Shown in pieces: positions 41,325 to 53,264 of a stretch of DNA of 64,000 bases; within the stretch, counting starts at the first letter, position 1; every line of letters begins with the position of its first letter. This DNA is from Metallyticus violacea. Its lineage: Eukaryota; Arthropoda; Insecta; Mantodea; Metallyticidae. The stretch covers positions 136,026,001 to 136,090,000 of the forward strand of contig CM060831.1 in the NCBI GenBank assembly GCA_030762175.1, given 5' to 3'. The notes below the pieces were generated by a model. It had not been told where the DNA came from. It worked only from the letters and a program-made list of their open reading frames with translations, and did not search any database. Made by a program: the position numbers and the translations under genes.

Positions 41325-44300
41325 AATTTACGTTGAGCCGGCCACGCGTCCAAATGAAGGCTCTGTATTACAAATAGAATTATACCAAGAAGTAGTCTGT
41401 AGAATTGCCCCTTTTCACAATGTACGTAAAACACACTTTTGACTACTCATTTGAATATTTCTGTATTTTTGCTTTGGTTCATATTTTGCTTCTGGAATAT
41501 CTTTTGTCGCATTTCAACAAAAGTCAACATGCATATGTGTGTTATGGTAACTTATTTTCCATTGAAATGCACAGGTGAAAACGTTTTTCTTATTTATCAC
41601 TCACTGCAACACAGTTTTGGTTGAAAAAAAGTGCTTTATCGGCATGTTAGAAGTCCATTAATTATAACCTATTTTTCCGCTCTTGAAGACTTTGCCAGTT
41701 GCTTTTTCATTCCTTTAAAGATCAACCTCGAATGCTGCGTCCTTAACTGTGGGTCGACAAAATTATTTTCTTAATTTATATTGCCAATCTAATTTATTTG
41801 AGTTCAAATATTTGAATAATTTATAAAATCGCAAACAAAAATAGGCTGTAACATGAAAATAGGAGACAAGTAGAAGCAGCTCTTCTAATAGATTGTTGGT
41901 TTGCTTTACCCCCCAAATTAATTTCCTGTCTGTAGGGGGATTCCTATCTTGCACATGATGATTGCATTTGAAGTTATCTGCACTGCAAACAATGTCTCGG
42001 TAAGTCGTGAGGAAGCTGTTAGAGCAGTTAAGTTTGTGCACCATCAGAAACGTCATCTCTCGTCAAGTGCGTCCCCGAGAAAGCCACCAGTTTTATATAA
42101 TTGATTACTGTTGGGTTACAAATTTGAATAACATATTTAAAATTATTAATTAGATAATTAGTATGTTAATGGTATATATGAAATAGGGAGAAATCTTGCA
42201 GTTATTTCAATATAAAACAGTATTACATTTAAAAATTAGACATTCTCTAACGGCGATAATCAGTTGTTTGTTAATAGCAAATTGTTGCTGAATAGGAAAG
42301 GTTTGTATGAAATAATGAAGTAGATATTTCGTTTTGTGTAAATTGAATGTAAATAAAATGAACACTATACAAAGCTTACATTCTAAGCCTTTTACGTTGC
42401 GATTATTGGAAGAGAAAATGGAAATTAAAAAAAAAAAAAAAAACTGGATAGATTAACTTAAATAAAAATACGATTTCAAAACATATACAGTGCTTTCTGT
42501 AGATTCCAGACTTTAATCATAGGGTCATTGATTAGTTTGTAGCATGAAAACCAGGAGAGTAACCCTCCCCCTTATAAAGAGATACCTTACAAGGAAATTT
42601 ATTAAATTTACTTTCTTTCTATTTCTCAGTCTGTTTCTATCTCCCAGTCGGGCACACGTGAGTATTAATTCTAGTTGTTAAGATTCTAAACATTTGCAAC
42701 CTTTATTTAGCTGCAGCATCGGTAGTAAAATTGTGCACCCTGGGAGACAAGTAACGATTTCAAAGGTTAAGAGTATTCTTTCTCGTATATAAATGAACAG
42801 GAATTAACTATGTTTACAGATGGACATTTTTTATGTTGACTAGATAATCATAGGAAACAATACAAGGATATGGAATACTTTTCTGTTAAAAATAACAAAT
42901 TTTTGCGTTTAAAACATCACCTTGTTCATCTATAATTTTTGGATTATCCCGTGCAACTCTTGGAAGATACAAAAGATATTTTTTATTCCCAGTTATTTGG
43001 TTTAAGTAATTTTAAAAGTGCTTTTACTGAACTGGCATGGGAAAAACTACTTTGAAACTGAAAACAATTTATAATGATGATTCCAGTGACAAACACTATT
43101 TGATGGAAACTCTGATCCTACGCTGTCCAGCTGGCACAATTTGTGGTTAGGAAAACCAAAAAGTGAACAGAAGCCTCTCTAGAAAACTATCGGTCACAAA
43201 CTTCATGTCAAGGGCGAGATCTAATTCCAGACTAACTCAGTGCAAAGCAAATCATTGGTACAAAACACACTTTAATTTGCTGGAGGTTATAAATTATGTT
43301 TAGGAGGAATAAATGAACTGTCTCATCAACTATTACGAGATAAATTCTTTGTGTTAACCTTCTGCACCCCCCCGTATCTCCAAAGGAACACGTCTTCTTT
43401 ACTCTAAAACACAACATAAACAAGCAATTTGTAAAGTGTGTGGGCCATATATTGTTTACAAATACAGACCAAATTTAATCCAATTTTGATAAGTAAACAC
43501 GAATTTTAGGAATTTGCTCAGTAAAGGCAAACCGCATACACTGGATTGATATCTGCAGAGTGTTAACTTTCACAAGCCTGCGAATGTACAGCAAGAGCAC
43601 ATTTCACCAACAACAGCTTCACCTCTTGACCACAAACATTTGAGTGGACACCATGATTTGTTTTTTTTTTTTTTTTTTCTTTATACCTGCGTTGTTGTTA
43701 CTCAAGTTTCGCTTCAACGATCTGACCACACGAGTAAATACACTTGCGACCACAACGGGCAGCCGAGGTATTGGCTGTTTCTAACAAATCGTTGAGGATG
43801 CTCTGCCTTTTAACACAAAAGTTAGGGTTCGATTACATCCAGGGTTTATCGAGGGGGACTTTAAAAAAGGTATCCAAAAGGAAACTTCGGATATCAGTAA
43901 TATTTTGTACGTCCTGAATAAACTTTTTATTAATTTATTTCCTCTTACCTAAAAACAAATATAGATTAGATTTAAGTGCCTTCAGTACTCTAGCTACTTT
44001 CAGCCTTCTCTTCAAAATTGTTAGGCCCGGAGGCTTCTCCGAAATGTAAGTCCTGTGACCTAGGTACTATACATGTTAAATTTATATTGTTGTGGTAATA
44101 TGAATATGGCTATAGGCTAAAGCTGCCTTTTGTAATGTTCTTATTTGGATTTGCAAACATGTTTAGCTGTTAGTAATCAGAAGGGTTCGTACTTTCAGGT
44201 TTTAAAACATTTTTATTTTACCTGCAAACGAAATACTGATTTTCATAAAATATCTAAGAGAACAATAACATTCTGCTAAACCTGCTTAACCATTACATCA

Positions 44301-44555
44301 TACACCTATATTTTAATATTTGTACCCAAGTACTTATTTTAGCAGGGAGGAAATATGAATATATAATTAAAAATAATATTATCCATTGTTTTAGATAAAT
44401 CTGTTGTGTGGAATTTTCATCTACATAATACCTTTAATGTAATGAGTAAATAGGGAAACAGTATCGCTTTTTTCTTTCAGGAATACATTCAAATGTTCTT
44501 TGGTAATGCAAATCCAATTTTTCACAGCGCAGTGTGTGTTCCTGAGCTTCCCTTA
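41325..44555. other. Unrecognised AT-rich sequence
   Basis: No supported gene. Homopolymer tracts occur: poly-A at 42428-42443 and poly-T at 43659-43678. Frames of 60-97 codons are AT-driven and carry no motif. Confidence 0.4.
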
Positions 44556-44556
44556 A

Positions 44557-44765
44557 CCAAACGTTAGAAATTTATCTAAATTAGGGTGGACTGGAACGGT
44601 TTCCACCCAGTCTCGTGAGGACAATTGGGAAGCTCCTCGAGGGACAGTGGCGTTCTTCGATCACGAAAGCCGCGTGATAGGTGACCTGCTGGGTGCCGGC
44701 ATGCTGATCACATATCCTCCTGCAATATTGCCCTCTATCAATGAAGTAGACGGAAATAGAGGAAG
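44557..44765 (+). mobile_element. SINE-C copy, 5'-truncated
   Basis: This copy shares with the reverse complement of 47115-47387 the ordered blocks AAATTTATCTAAATTAGG, GTTCTTCGATC, GAAAGCCGCGTGATAGGTG, GGCATGCTGATCACAT and CTGCAATATTGCCCTCT. It starts where the tRNA-like head of the other copy ends. No convincing target duplication was found. Confidence 0.7.
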
Positions 44766-44892
44766 CAGAGGTTGCCGCGGCTGGCTAAGGCTCATCCCGG
44801 ACTGTAATGCCAAATGAGAAGAGAAGGAGAAGTGTATACATACATTATATATGTATGTATACACTCAAAATGTGTGCTTGCATACTAGAGCG

Positions 44893-45060
44893 CATCCCAC
44901 CGCCACACCGCACCAGCCCACCTCGCCTGCCACTTTCGAGTCTTGTCACAGAACCAGCGGAATAAAACGAAACGTGACCAGGGGAACCACGAGCAAACTA
45001 AGGTCCTCTCGAATGCGAGTCCCAAGTCTTATACTTCCTGAGCCACCCCCTCGGTGACGT
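44893..45060. repeat. Member of a small GC-rich dispersed repeat
   Basis: The segment starting CCCACCGCCACACCGCACCA and continuing CCTGCCACTTTCGAG resembles 40466-40540 and 53780-53815. The frame over it (Pro/Thr-rich) follows from the repeat and is not evidence of a gene. Confidence 0.45.
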
Positions 45061-45064
45061 CAGT

Positions 45065-46900
45065 GGCGGATTTCTGTAAGAGAAAATTCTGTTCGACGTT
45101 TTAACAGAAAATGAACGTTACTCTATTGCTTATAATATCACTATTTATTATCAATTACAAAACCAACTTAAAGCTTAAAACAACTGGAGTTTCTTCTCTT
45201 TCTAACCGAACACCAAACTAAAGTTTTTGCACTCTGACTTTATCACTCAAAGCATCAGCCCAGGTTTAGTCAAGTTTTTCATATAAAACCACGAACCGTG
45301 ATTTTACACTTCATTCGTCACGAACTGAAGCGTGGAATGCGTTGCTTGTTTTGGTTTCGTTTAATTCTTACTTGCGATTTGTTGCTTTTTTGTCCATAGA
45401 AAAATAAATATCGCTAATGCAATTTTCAGCGTATTTGTCGAAGTTTTTTTTCAAAATTACTGCTTTTTCATAGCGATTACCTAATGAATCCAGGAATAGC
45501 TTCAAAGCAATGTAATAAACACATTCTCAATACAATTTTATACGTTATCAGCGTTCGTGCTTTCATAAGTGATCTTTGGGAAATTAATTAAAAGCACGAA
45601 ACGGCAAAGCAAAGAAGGCAAGTTAAACGACTCCCATACAAATAATTAGATAGTCCGCTGTATGTACACTTGGGGAGGGGGCATCATCAGCTCGCAATAT
45701 CGATTAATCTAGTAATAGCCAATTCTCGCTGAAATAAAGTAATTACTGAAATCTTCACTTATAATAACCACGGCTACATGGTATTTGGTAGCAAAGTGAC
45801 CCTGCTGTTCTTCTAATAGATAACACAATATGTATGATTATATTTGCCGCCATTGAAGAAATTGCATTCCATATCTTTTCATTTGCCTTAGAATGCAACG
45901 AGTTCTGTGTTTATTAAATCCGGGCTTAAATACGTGAGAAGCTGCAGTTATGTAGAAATGACCTGGCAGTACAAATTGATAGGAAGCGTTCTTCCATGCA
46001 GAGAAATTACTTCTTACAAGTACTCTCGTAATAAGAGGTTCTAATGGGACCATGCACCTAGAACCTACGGGGAATATTAACTAACAACTCAATTACATTT
46101 AAATGCAGTAAGCAATAAAAACAGCAAGTGTTCCAAACTGTAATAACATAAAGAAGAAAATAAAAATACATTTATTACAGGAACAGAGACTTTAAAAAGA
46201 GCCAAAATCGCCAAATAACATTTTATAACCCAAAGCTTATAAAAGTACGTAAGAGGGATAAAACTAGAGGAATAATGATTAAATTATTTCATCCGAGACA
46301 AAGAAAAAATAGGGCAAGAATAACAATACAAAAATAATTTGATTTTAAAGTAATTGTATGTTCTTTTCACAGTGGAAATTCTGGACTCAATCATTAGTTT
46401 CTATCAAATATTTTTATGAAATAATCGAAGTAAATTGCGATGCAATAAGAGAAGTTCATATACTACAATTCCTTAACATATACAGGGAACGAAATTGAAT
46501 TGCCTCAAATACAACAAAATATGTAATGCGACAGAAATATTGACCTCACACTGTAATTCATACCCTACTTTGTGTTAAGAGCATTGCAACAAATGTAAAG
46601 AAAACAATCAGTATTGCTCTGCCTTCTATAGAGTCGGTGGCGTTCTTGTGAGCAGGGGCAAGATGAGGTGCATATGGGGACTCGTGTCTTTAAGAGAACT
46701 CATTTTTTTTCATAATAAGAATAAAAAAATCACTAAGAGAAATAGGTAAAATATAAATAGCACCTAGTCTACAGTGTAAGAAGTCATAAATAGGTATAAT
46801 ACATCCAAAAGAATTAAAAATAAAGAAGAATCCATTTATAAGTGCATCAAACCTTGCAAACTCTGCGAAAATATATCTGGGAAAGAAAATCTTCTTATAT
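45065..46900. other. Unrecognised AT-rich sequence
   Basis: No supported gene. The minus-strand frame at 45838-46053 (NFSAWKNASYQFVLPGHFYI) has a protein-like look but no recognised family or splice context. Confidence 0.4.
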
Positions 46901-46902
46901 AA

Positions 46903-47047
46903 GGGATGTAAAGCTATGGTCCCGTGTCGTAGATTTACGGCACGAAAAACAGCTCAAGCTTGAAAAAAAAGGCGTTGAACAAAATTTGTCGTCCTGAATT
47001 AAATAGGACTCTAATGACCTGAGGTGTTCCGTCCGTAAAAATAAAGC

Positions 47048-47102
<55 letters not shown>
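46903..47102 (+). mobile_element. SINE-A copy 4, 5'-truncated, with (AAT)n tail
   Basis: The sequence GGTCCCGTGTCG, TTTACGGCACGAAAAA, AACAAAATTTGTCG and CTCTAATGACCTGAGGTGTT is the 3' half of SINE-A; the tRNA head is missing. The A-rich 3' end continues as about 18 AAT units (47049-47102), as expected where a SINE tail has seeded a microsatellite. Confidence 0.85.
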
Positions 47103-47114
47103 TCATCTACCTCC

Positions 47115-47387
47115 GTCTTACGACTTCATTTTTAGAGGGCAGTATTGCAGGGAGAGCATGTGATCAGCATGCCAGCATGCCACCTATCACGCGGCTTTCT
47201 AGATCGAAGAACCATCAGGCAGCTCCCCAGTTCTAGTCATGAAGCTGGGGACCGGATTCCAGACCTCCCTAAATTAGACAAATTTCTAAATAGATACCGG
47301 AAATCAAATCTGGGTCCTTCCGGCCAGCAGTCAGCAACGTTAACCACCAGAGCCAAGGAGGCGGTCGGGAAAGAAAGTCTGCACTGA
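47115..47387 (-). mobile_element. SINE-C, longer copy
   Basis: On the minus strand the 5' part (47385-47310) reads TTGGCTCTGGTGGTTAACGT, then GGAAGGACCCAGATTTGATTTCC, a degraded tRNA-like head with a recognisable B-box region. The body matches the 44.5 kb copy. The frame on the plus strand is produced by the repeat. Confidence 0.65.
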
Positions 47388-47469
47388 AACAATTAGAAGA
47401 ATTATGCTAAAATATAATTTCCATCCGAAGAACTGATATCTGTTTGCTGTTACTTAAATACAATCATGT

Positions 47470-47945
47470 AGAGCAGCTCTTTCCTCATTGAATTAAAGAC
47501 GATTTGCATCCCTGATACTTACGTAAGTAGTCCCTATAGGCAAATACATTTAAACTTTAATGAAACTAGTTTTCTTTGAGAAAACCATATTAATACTGTA
47601 ATAATCTTGAGAGATTCCAGTCTTTATGAATGCTTTACCTGGATTTTAATTGTTATTAATTTACGCATACGTTGCGTGTGTACTTTACAATGAGTTTCAA
47701 TGCAAAGAGGCGCCATGACGGAGAGTATTGTGAAACACTGTCAAGAAAACTCGTCAAAAAGTGGCAACAAGGTTATCGTTAAACCTTCTATCAATGGAAA
47801 TTGTGAATAGTAACCAGAAATAACAATTAAATACGTTTCATCAATTGTTTGTAGGACTAATAGCTCTACTTACCAGTCGGAGCCATGCACCGCGGAGTGA
47901 TACATTCATATTTGTATCCATCGGGATAGAACTTACAGAAAACGC
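47470..47945 (+). repeat. Dispersed repeat R, copy 2 (unoccupied site)
   Basis: This copy aligns with 28925-29353 and then, without interruption, with the sequence right of the DUF4817 element at 32576. The TA at 47901-47902 corresponds to the duplicated target. It therefore shows the pre-insertion state of the other copy. No frame is present. Confidence 0.75.
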
Positions 47946-47949
47946 CGTG

Positions 47950-50637
47950 TAGAAGTCATTTGTAAGCAAGAAGAACAATCGAGCTTTCGGCTTTTGTTGA
48001 TCCGTGGCCATGGAACTGGATATTACAGCATTTTCTGTTCATAAAACGTATGTAGCTTGTGGGTTCCTCACGGTCTTACTGACATTGGGAAGTGGTAAAT
48101 GTTGTTGCTAAATCCCTCTATTATACAAATATGGACACTGTCCATTTTGGGCCTAGCCGTCTCCAACTCCAATTAAGACTACGTGTTAAGTTTCTGTCGT
48201 TTTACTCGATTGTCAAACAGTTAATTCCTAAAATATTTGTGTTATACTGTTGAATGATATCTTCTGCGTCTTCTCACGTTCTTCTTTTTACATTAGAAGA
48301 CCTAGGTCAGACAGAAAATGCATACTTTTGAGACTATGTCTTTTATAATTACGGCACTTTCGCGTAGTACAGCATCCGAACTCAGCGGCCAATGACGGGT
48401 CATTTGCCGGCAGAGGAAAAGTCCGTCTTTGGTTAAAATAGAAAGCACAACATTAAACGCAGGCCTTATTAATTACATCCTTTTAGCACATGAAATTCAA
48501 AATAAAATTTTCTCGTTTTATTTTGTTATTCACTATTTAAATTATTTGTTGTAATGCATTTATTATATCAGTGTTGACATGTATTAGGCCTACAGTTAAC
48601 CTGTCAGTTAAGAATGAGTTATAAGATTTGTAGGACTTTGAGGGCTTCCTACCAAATTCAATTTAGAACAAAAACGTTATAAGAACAAAAGTCTCACTAA
48701 ATCCCACAATCTTCTTCAACAATGAATTAAGCATGCATCAAGTTTTTCAATATTTATAACCTTCTATAGGCTTCAAGTGCACTTTTTTCGACATTCCTAT
48801 TATGTATTTTCACGCATGAAATCGCCAAAATATAAACGTTAAATTTAAGGTAGTCTATTCTATTTAACATAAAATTCTAAGAAAAAATCTTAAATCTTAT
48901 ATAATACTTACATAACTTGGTCGAGAACTCATCGATGGAATCCAGTTCTTTCTTCAATTTTGTGTAACCAAATATTTCGTCTTTCGACGTCGTATTTTCC
49001 TGAAGGAATGCGATATAACGTAACGTCTTTCTTTCTTTCCTTGAGTTGTACAACCAAATGCACAACACCCAGGCATATGAACTCAATTAAAATAACATTT
49101 TAAAAATCTCCGACTCCAACCCGGTATGGCAGGCTGGCTTAGTAACCAGCCTGTGTACGGTTTCTACGTTCCTACCCACGTGTGGGCTTAACCACAGGGT
49201 TGGATGAGGGGTGTAGGGTGATTGTAGGGTAGAGATATGTGGGTTTTGGGGATAGTGCTAGTCACTTCTCCCGACAAAATGAGTGGATCCAGTGTCCAAA
49301 AGTTTTGTTATTATAGGCATGTCCTAAAAGCCTTTGTTGGCTTTTAGCATGCCTATATTGCTGCTGAGTTATTGTAATTTTTTTAAATAAGTACAATTGT
49401 TTAAATTACTTGGTAATTTATGTTGTAAGGCTATTGTCATCCAAGATGCCCACAGGCCAGGCGTGGCGTCTTGAAGTTAGACGTTAACCTGCTCTGGCAA
49501 CTGTAGTTGCCCAAGGAACGGACGAGAGCACTTTCGTGGTGTGGCCAAGTTCGGTAAAATTTCTTTGCCCGGCGCCTAATTTCATCCTCTGTGTATGGAA
49601 GGGAGGAGGTTACGTCCAGTAGTCTGGTCAGAAAGCATCTGTATACAGAATAAATAGCAATATTCTCTCATTTAAGCATATGGCACTACACACAGACATC
49701 AGGCTCAGAATGGCGGCAGATGCCTGCGAACCAATCACGAAGCTCGGTTGTCGGCAGATTCCGCAGCAAAGCGTGTCCATACTTGTATAATAGAGGCATT
49801 TAGTTGCTGCAGACAGAGTGCGCCATCTCTCGAGAATGTTGGCATGGCAGGGGACTATATTTGAAGTACATTATTATAAAAATAACTATGTTGACATTAC
49901 TTTTCGAATGTGTAGATAATATATTTTAAAGTAGTAAATCAAATATCTTTAACGTGAATGTGAACGGCTCTTAGTGTAAAACTATTTAAGAGTAAAGAGA
50001 CAACGGCAGAAAAACTGTTTTTTTTCCTAGCTAGGACATGATAAATGATTTTTCCTTTAAAACGTACATACAAGGAGTTAATATTAACCAAAACCGCACC
50101 CAGGTGATTGCACTCAATTTAGACTTAATCGCCATCAAGAAAGCGTCATCGATACTGCGTTAAAGGTGGAAACGTGACGCAGGCCGGTATATAGCTCAGT
50201 CGCCTGTGTGGGAAGCAGTTTTCTGACAGCCAATTTTGTGCTTCGGAACCGTTAAATCTGAATTTTTCGCGGGACCTCAGAACACACCTCTTCCCATTGT
50301 AGTTCACTTTGATCTCTTGTATCTGCTCAAGGCTTTGCTCATTATTTCCTCTTCAGAGAGTGACGCTACAAGTTCCATTTCACTGGCGTTAGCTCTTGCG
50401 AAATACATTTCCAAGTATTAATATTTAACTGTCGGTGGTTCTAAATAACAATGAACGAGTACGGCCCGTCCTTTGGAAAGTGGCACTCCTGCAGAACTGT
50501 AGCTGCCGGTGAAGCGAATCAGCTTTTCAGAAGAGTTGCTCGGCGATTATAGGCATTAGGTGCGAGAGAAGAAAGAAGAAGAAAACGAGCGGTCAGAGAG
50601 GCATTAGTAGGAAGAAAATTAGAAGATAAATAGTATA
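47950..50637. other. Unrecognised sequence
   Basis: No supported gene. Less AT-rich patches at 49120-49310, 49440-49640 and 49690-49860 have the look of old transposon or LTR sequence but no motif that I can name. A hairpin lies at 49313-49356. Confidence 0.4.
49313..49356. repeat. Short strong hairpin
   Basis: Left arm ATAGGCATG-TC-CTAAAAGCC and right arm GGCTTTTAGCATGCCTAT pair over 18 bp with one 2 nt bulge and a 6 nt loop. There is no U-run typical of a terminator; function unknown. Confidence 0.8.
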
Positions 50638-50890
50638 AAGTGAAAAGAAAATGGGGTGACTCAGGAGTAATGCTTAGGACTTGCATTCGGGAGGTTCCGA
50701 GTCAAATCCCGTTGGGCCGGCCATTCTGTCCTTGCGGTTTTTCCCCCCGTGGTTTCCCTGATATCTTACAGGAATGCTGGGAAGATGGATATTTAAGTTC
50801 CATAAATTATCCACTGTCCCACTTTCTTTCATTTCATTCCGTTGGTTTTACAAGGTCGAAAATGCCAGGGAGAAGTGGGGCGATAACTTG
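50638..50890 (+). mobile_element. tRNA-derived SINE-D
   Basis: The head GGGTGACTCAGGAGTAATGC, then TTGCATTCGGGAGGTTCCGA and GTCAAATCCCG, resembles a decayed tRNA with A and B boxes. The body has GCGGTTTTTCCCCCCGTGGT, TTTCCCTGATATCTTACAGG and AATGCCAGGGAGAAGTGGGG, a pattern I recall from arthropod tRNA-SINEs. No target duplication was identified. Confidence 0.65.
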
Positions 50891-50894
50891 CGCT

Positions 50895-51969
50895 TTGTAA
50901 AGGTTTCTGCCCTGATGTCCGGTTAGAAGTGAACCTTCTGAGGAGCTATCAACTTCTTTGAAATGGGGAGGGGGGGGGCGACTCCACTGGCGTCAGGGTG
51001 TTCTATGGGCCGCTGCAGCATAGGCACAAATACCGAAGTACCTCCTCTGAGCAAACAATCCAATACAAGAAAGGGATAGCAAGATAAGAAAAAGTGAGAT
51101 TGAAAGAACATTGTGAAAAGTAGATATATAAATTAATAATATTAGCAGAACTGAAAGGAAAAGAAATAAGAAAGAATCAGCAAATAAAATAAAGCAATAA
51201 TGCATATAAGCTCCTAACATTTCAATAAATTATAATTATACTTTTAGGAAAGTCGCTACAAACGTTGTTAGAGTTGATTTTTGCAGTTGCTCTGGGAAAT
51301 TTGATTTTGGAATTTATATCCGAAATGAACAAAGTCAATCAGCCCGTTTCGTGTATGAATTCCTAGTATATCTATAGATCTGTCTTCTATAACAAAACTG
51401 AAAGCAATTCATTCTCTTCTCAGCGGGAGCGATCAGTAATGCTTTAAAAATCGTGTGGATAATGTTAGACAACTCTCAGTTGTATCGCCACAATCGATTA
51501 GGCAACAAGGATAGCTTAGAATACACGGAACGTATGCTTTGAAGGGAACGACCAAGGAAAAATGAATGCAGTATCAACCTATATCTCAGCAGACACTGGA
51601 CTGATAAAAGTTCTTATTCACCAAGCAGAAGTACATTCTAAAAAGTTAGGGTTTTGTGAGTAATGTCTGCTTTTGGACCATAGGCCCCATTTTCATGCAT
51701 GAGACAGTGAAAGAAGGGGGTTTATTATTCTTCATAGATGCTGTGGAATAATTGGCGATGTCATTTGAATCCAACAAATTCAAATATCTTATATAGAGTA
51801 TAACATAGAAGCTGTCAGTGAGATGAATTCATCTTTGAATAATTAATTTATAAAATAATATTTATCTTTACAATGAAAATGTAATGATTACATGATTACT
51901 TCTCGTTGTTCACGTCATTTCAAAGAACTTGCAGCTTCTCAAGTTACGGACAGTTGATGCCTTCAGCGA
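50895..51969. other. Unrecognised sequence
   Basis: No supported gene or repeat partner. Confidence 0.4.
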
Positions 51970-52450
51970 ACATCGCAGAATGGTGACGATTTGGTTGAAG
52001 GTTGAGAATATATTAATATTCCGCGATAATTGTGTCTGAACCTGCTATTGTTTCACTATATTACTCTAAAGTAATTATTTCACATTTAAATGGTAAAGTT
52101 TATACTTTAAGATATACTTATAAGTTTATAAGTATACCTTAAATGAAACGGAAATAGCCCAAAACATGGCGACTGTTTAAAAAAGCGAACGGGACAGAAA
52201 ATTGGGGATTAACTAGGATTCCATAAGGACCTACATATTACTAATGTTATATTATGAAGATGCTGAATCCTCCAGGAGACATTTGCCAACTTCTCCAATC
52301 AGGCGATCCCACCTGTCAGATTACTGCTGATAAGCCGATTGCTCTGCCTAAAATAAGCACTCAAAATAGGCACCTGAAAATCTTAACACTCATATTAAAA
52401 TACAGAACATTTGCATACATATGAACTAATATCATTGTAGAAGTATATAA
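51970..52450 (+). repeat. Left arm of a 480 bp inverted duplication
   Basis: The arm matches the reverse complement of 55052-55778 along its full length: CATCGCAGAATGGTGACGAT, AATTGTGTCTGAACCTG, GGACAGAAAATTGGGGATTA, AGATGCTGAATCCTCCAGGA, CAATCAGGCGATCCCACCTG and ATATCATTGTAGAAGTATA. Its 481 bp equals the right arm once the SINE-A in that arm is subtracted. There is no reading frame. Confidence 0.88.
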
Positions 52451-52589
52451 AAGATAAAGATAGACTATTGTGTGCTTTAAGGGCAAAGGTCTCGTAACAA
52501 GTAGGGAAAGCTCGCTTTTTCCTAACGTAGTGAACCTAGTTGTTCGTATGCTGTTTAAGACACTCTGACTGATTTGCTCTTTGGTTACT

Positions 52590-53260
52590 CCATTTCTCAC
52601 TGCACTAGTTACTTCTCGAGAGATTTCCATTTTTCTCTTCCTCTTGCTACTCTTGACCAATCTGAACCTGCGTGTTCCTTGAAGAGGTCTGTCCATCTTC
52701 TTCTGGGCCTGCCTTGTGTCCTTTTTCCTATCCTGGGGTCCCACATGCAGATCTTGTATGTCTATCTATTGTCCTGCATTCTTGCGACGTGACCGCCCGA
52801 TTGCCATTTGCTTCTGGTAGCCATTTGTGCAATATCTGTTGTCTGAGATATCTGGTGTATTAATACTATAGGTATTTTGTCCTTCAAAGTTATTCTTGCG
52901 TTGCATTTTTCTTTGGCATATTTGAATTTTATTCTTTTATTTTTCTGTTAGTGACAATGTCTGGCACCCATATAGTATTACAGGGTATACACAGGTCTCG
53001 AGCGTCTGGAATCTGATTTTCTTAGTTAGTGTTTGGTCTAACAATATAAACTTATGGGCCCAAAATGTTCTCCAGGTTAATGAGATCTCTTCTTTGTACT
53101 TCTTTTTCCATTTTATCATGGAAGGAAACCTGTTGTCCTAGGTATGTGTATTCGTTCACATATGTAGGGACTATTCCATCTATTTTTATCGGGGTTTCAT
53201 ATTCGTTTGAAATTAACTGCGTCTTCAGCCCTGCACAGAAGTATATAGCATACATTAAAC
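52590..53260 (-). pseudogene. RTE-type LINE reverse transcriptase, C-terminal remnant
   Basis: On the minus strand, in shifting frames: GLKTQLISNEYETPIKIDGI, VNEYTYLGQQVSFHDKMEKE (53200-53120), ISLTWRTFWAHKFILLDQTL, CVYPVILYGCQTLSLTEK (to 52940), SQTTDIAQMATRSKWQSGGH-like, then DPRIGKRTQGRPRRRWTDLF and KEHAGSDWSRVARGREKWKS (52750-52620). This is the order of the thumb and C-terminal region of RTE-type (BovB-like) LINE polymerases, which copy their RNA into DNA at a nick. The endonuclease and the catalytic FADD box are absent. Several stops and frameshifts are present. It lies between two inverted arms. Confidence 0.85.
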
Positions 53261-53264
53261 TTTC

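Noticed and set aside
44851..45057. Pro/Thr-rich 68-codon frame
   Set aside because: It overlaps a GC-rich dispersed repeat shared with 40.4 and 53.8 kb and has no start context or homologue that I recognise.
49120..49640. Possible LTR or solo repeat based on GC-rich patches
   Set aside because: I found no direct terminal repeat, primer-binding site, polypurine tract or TG...CA boundary pair.
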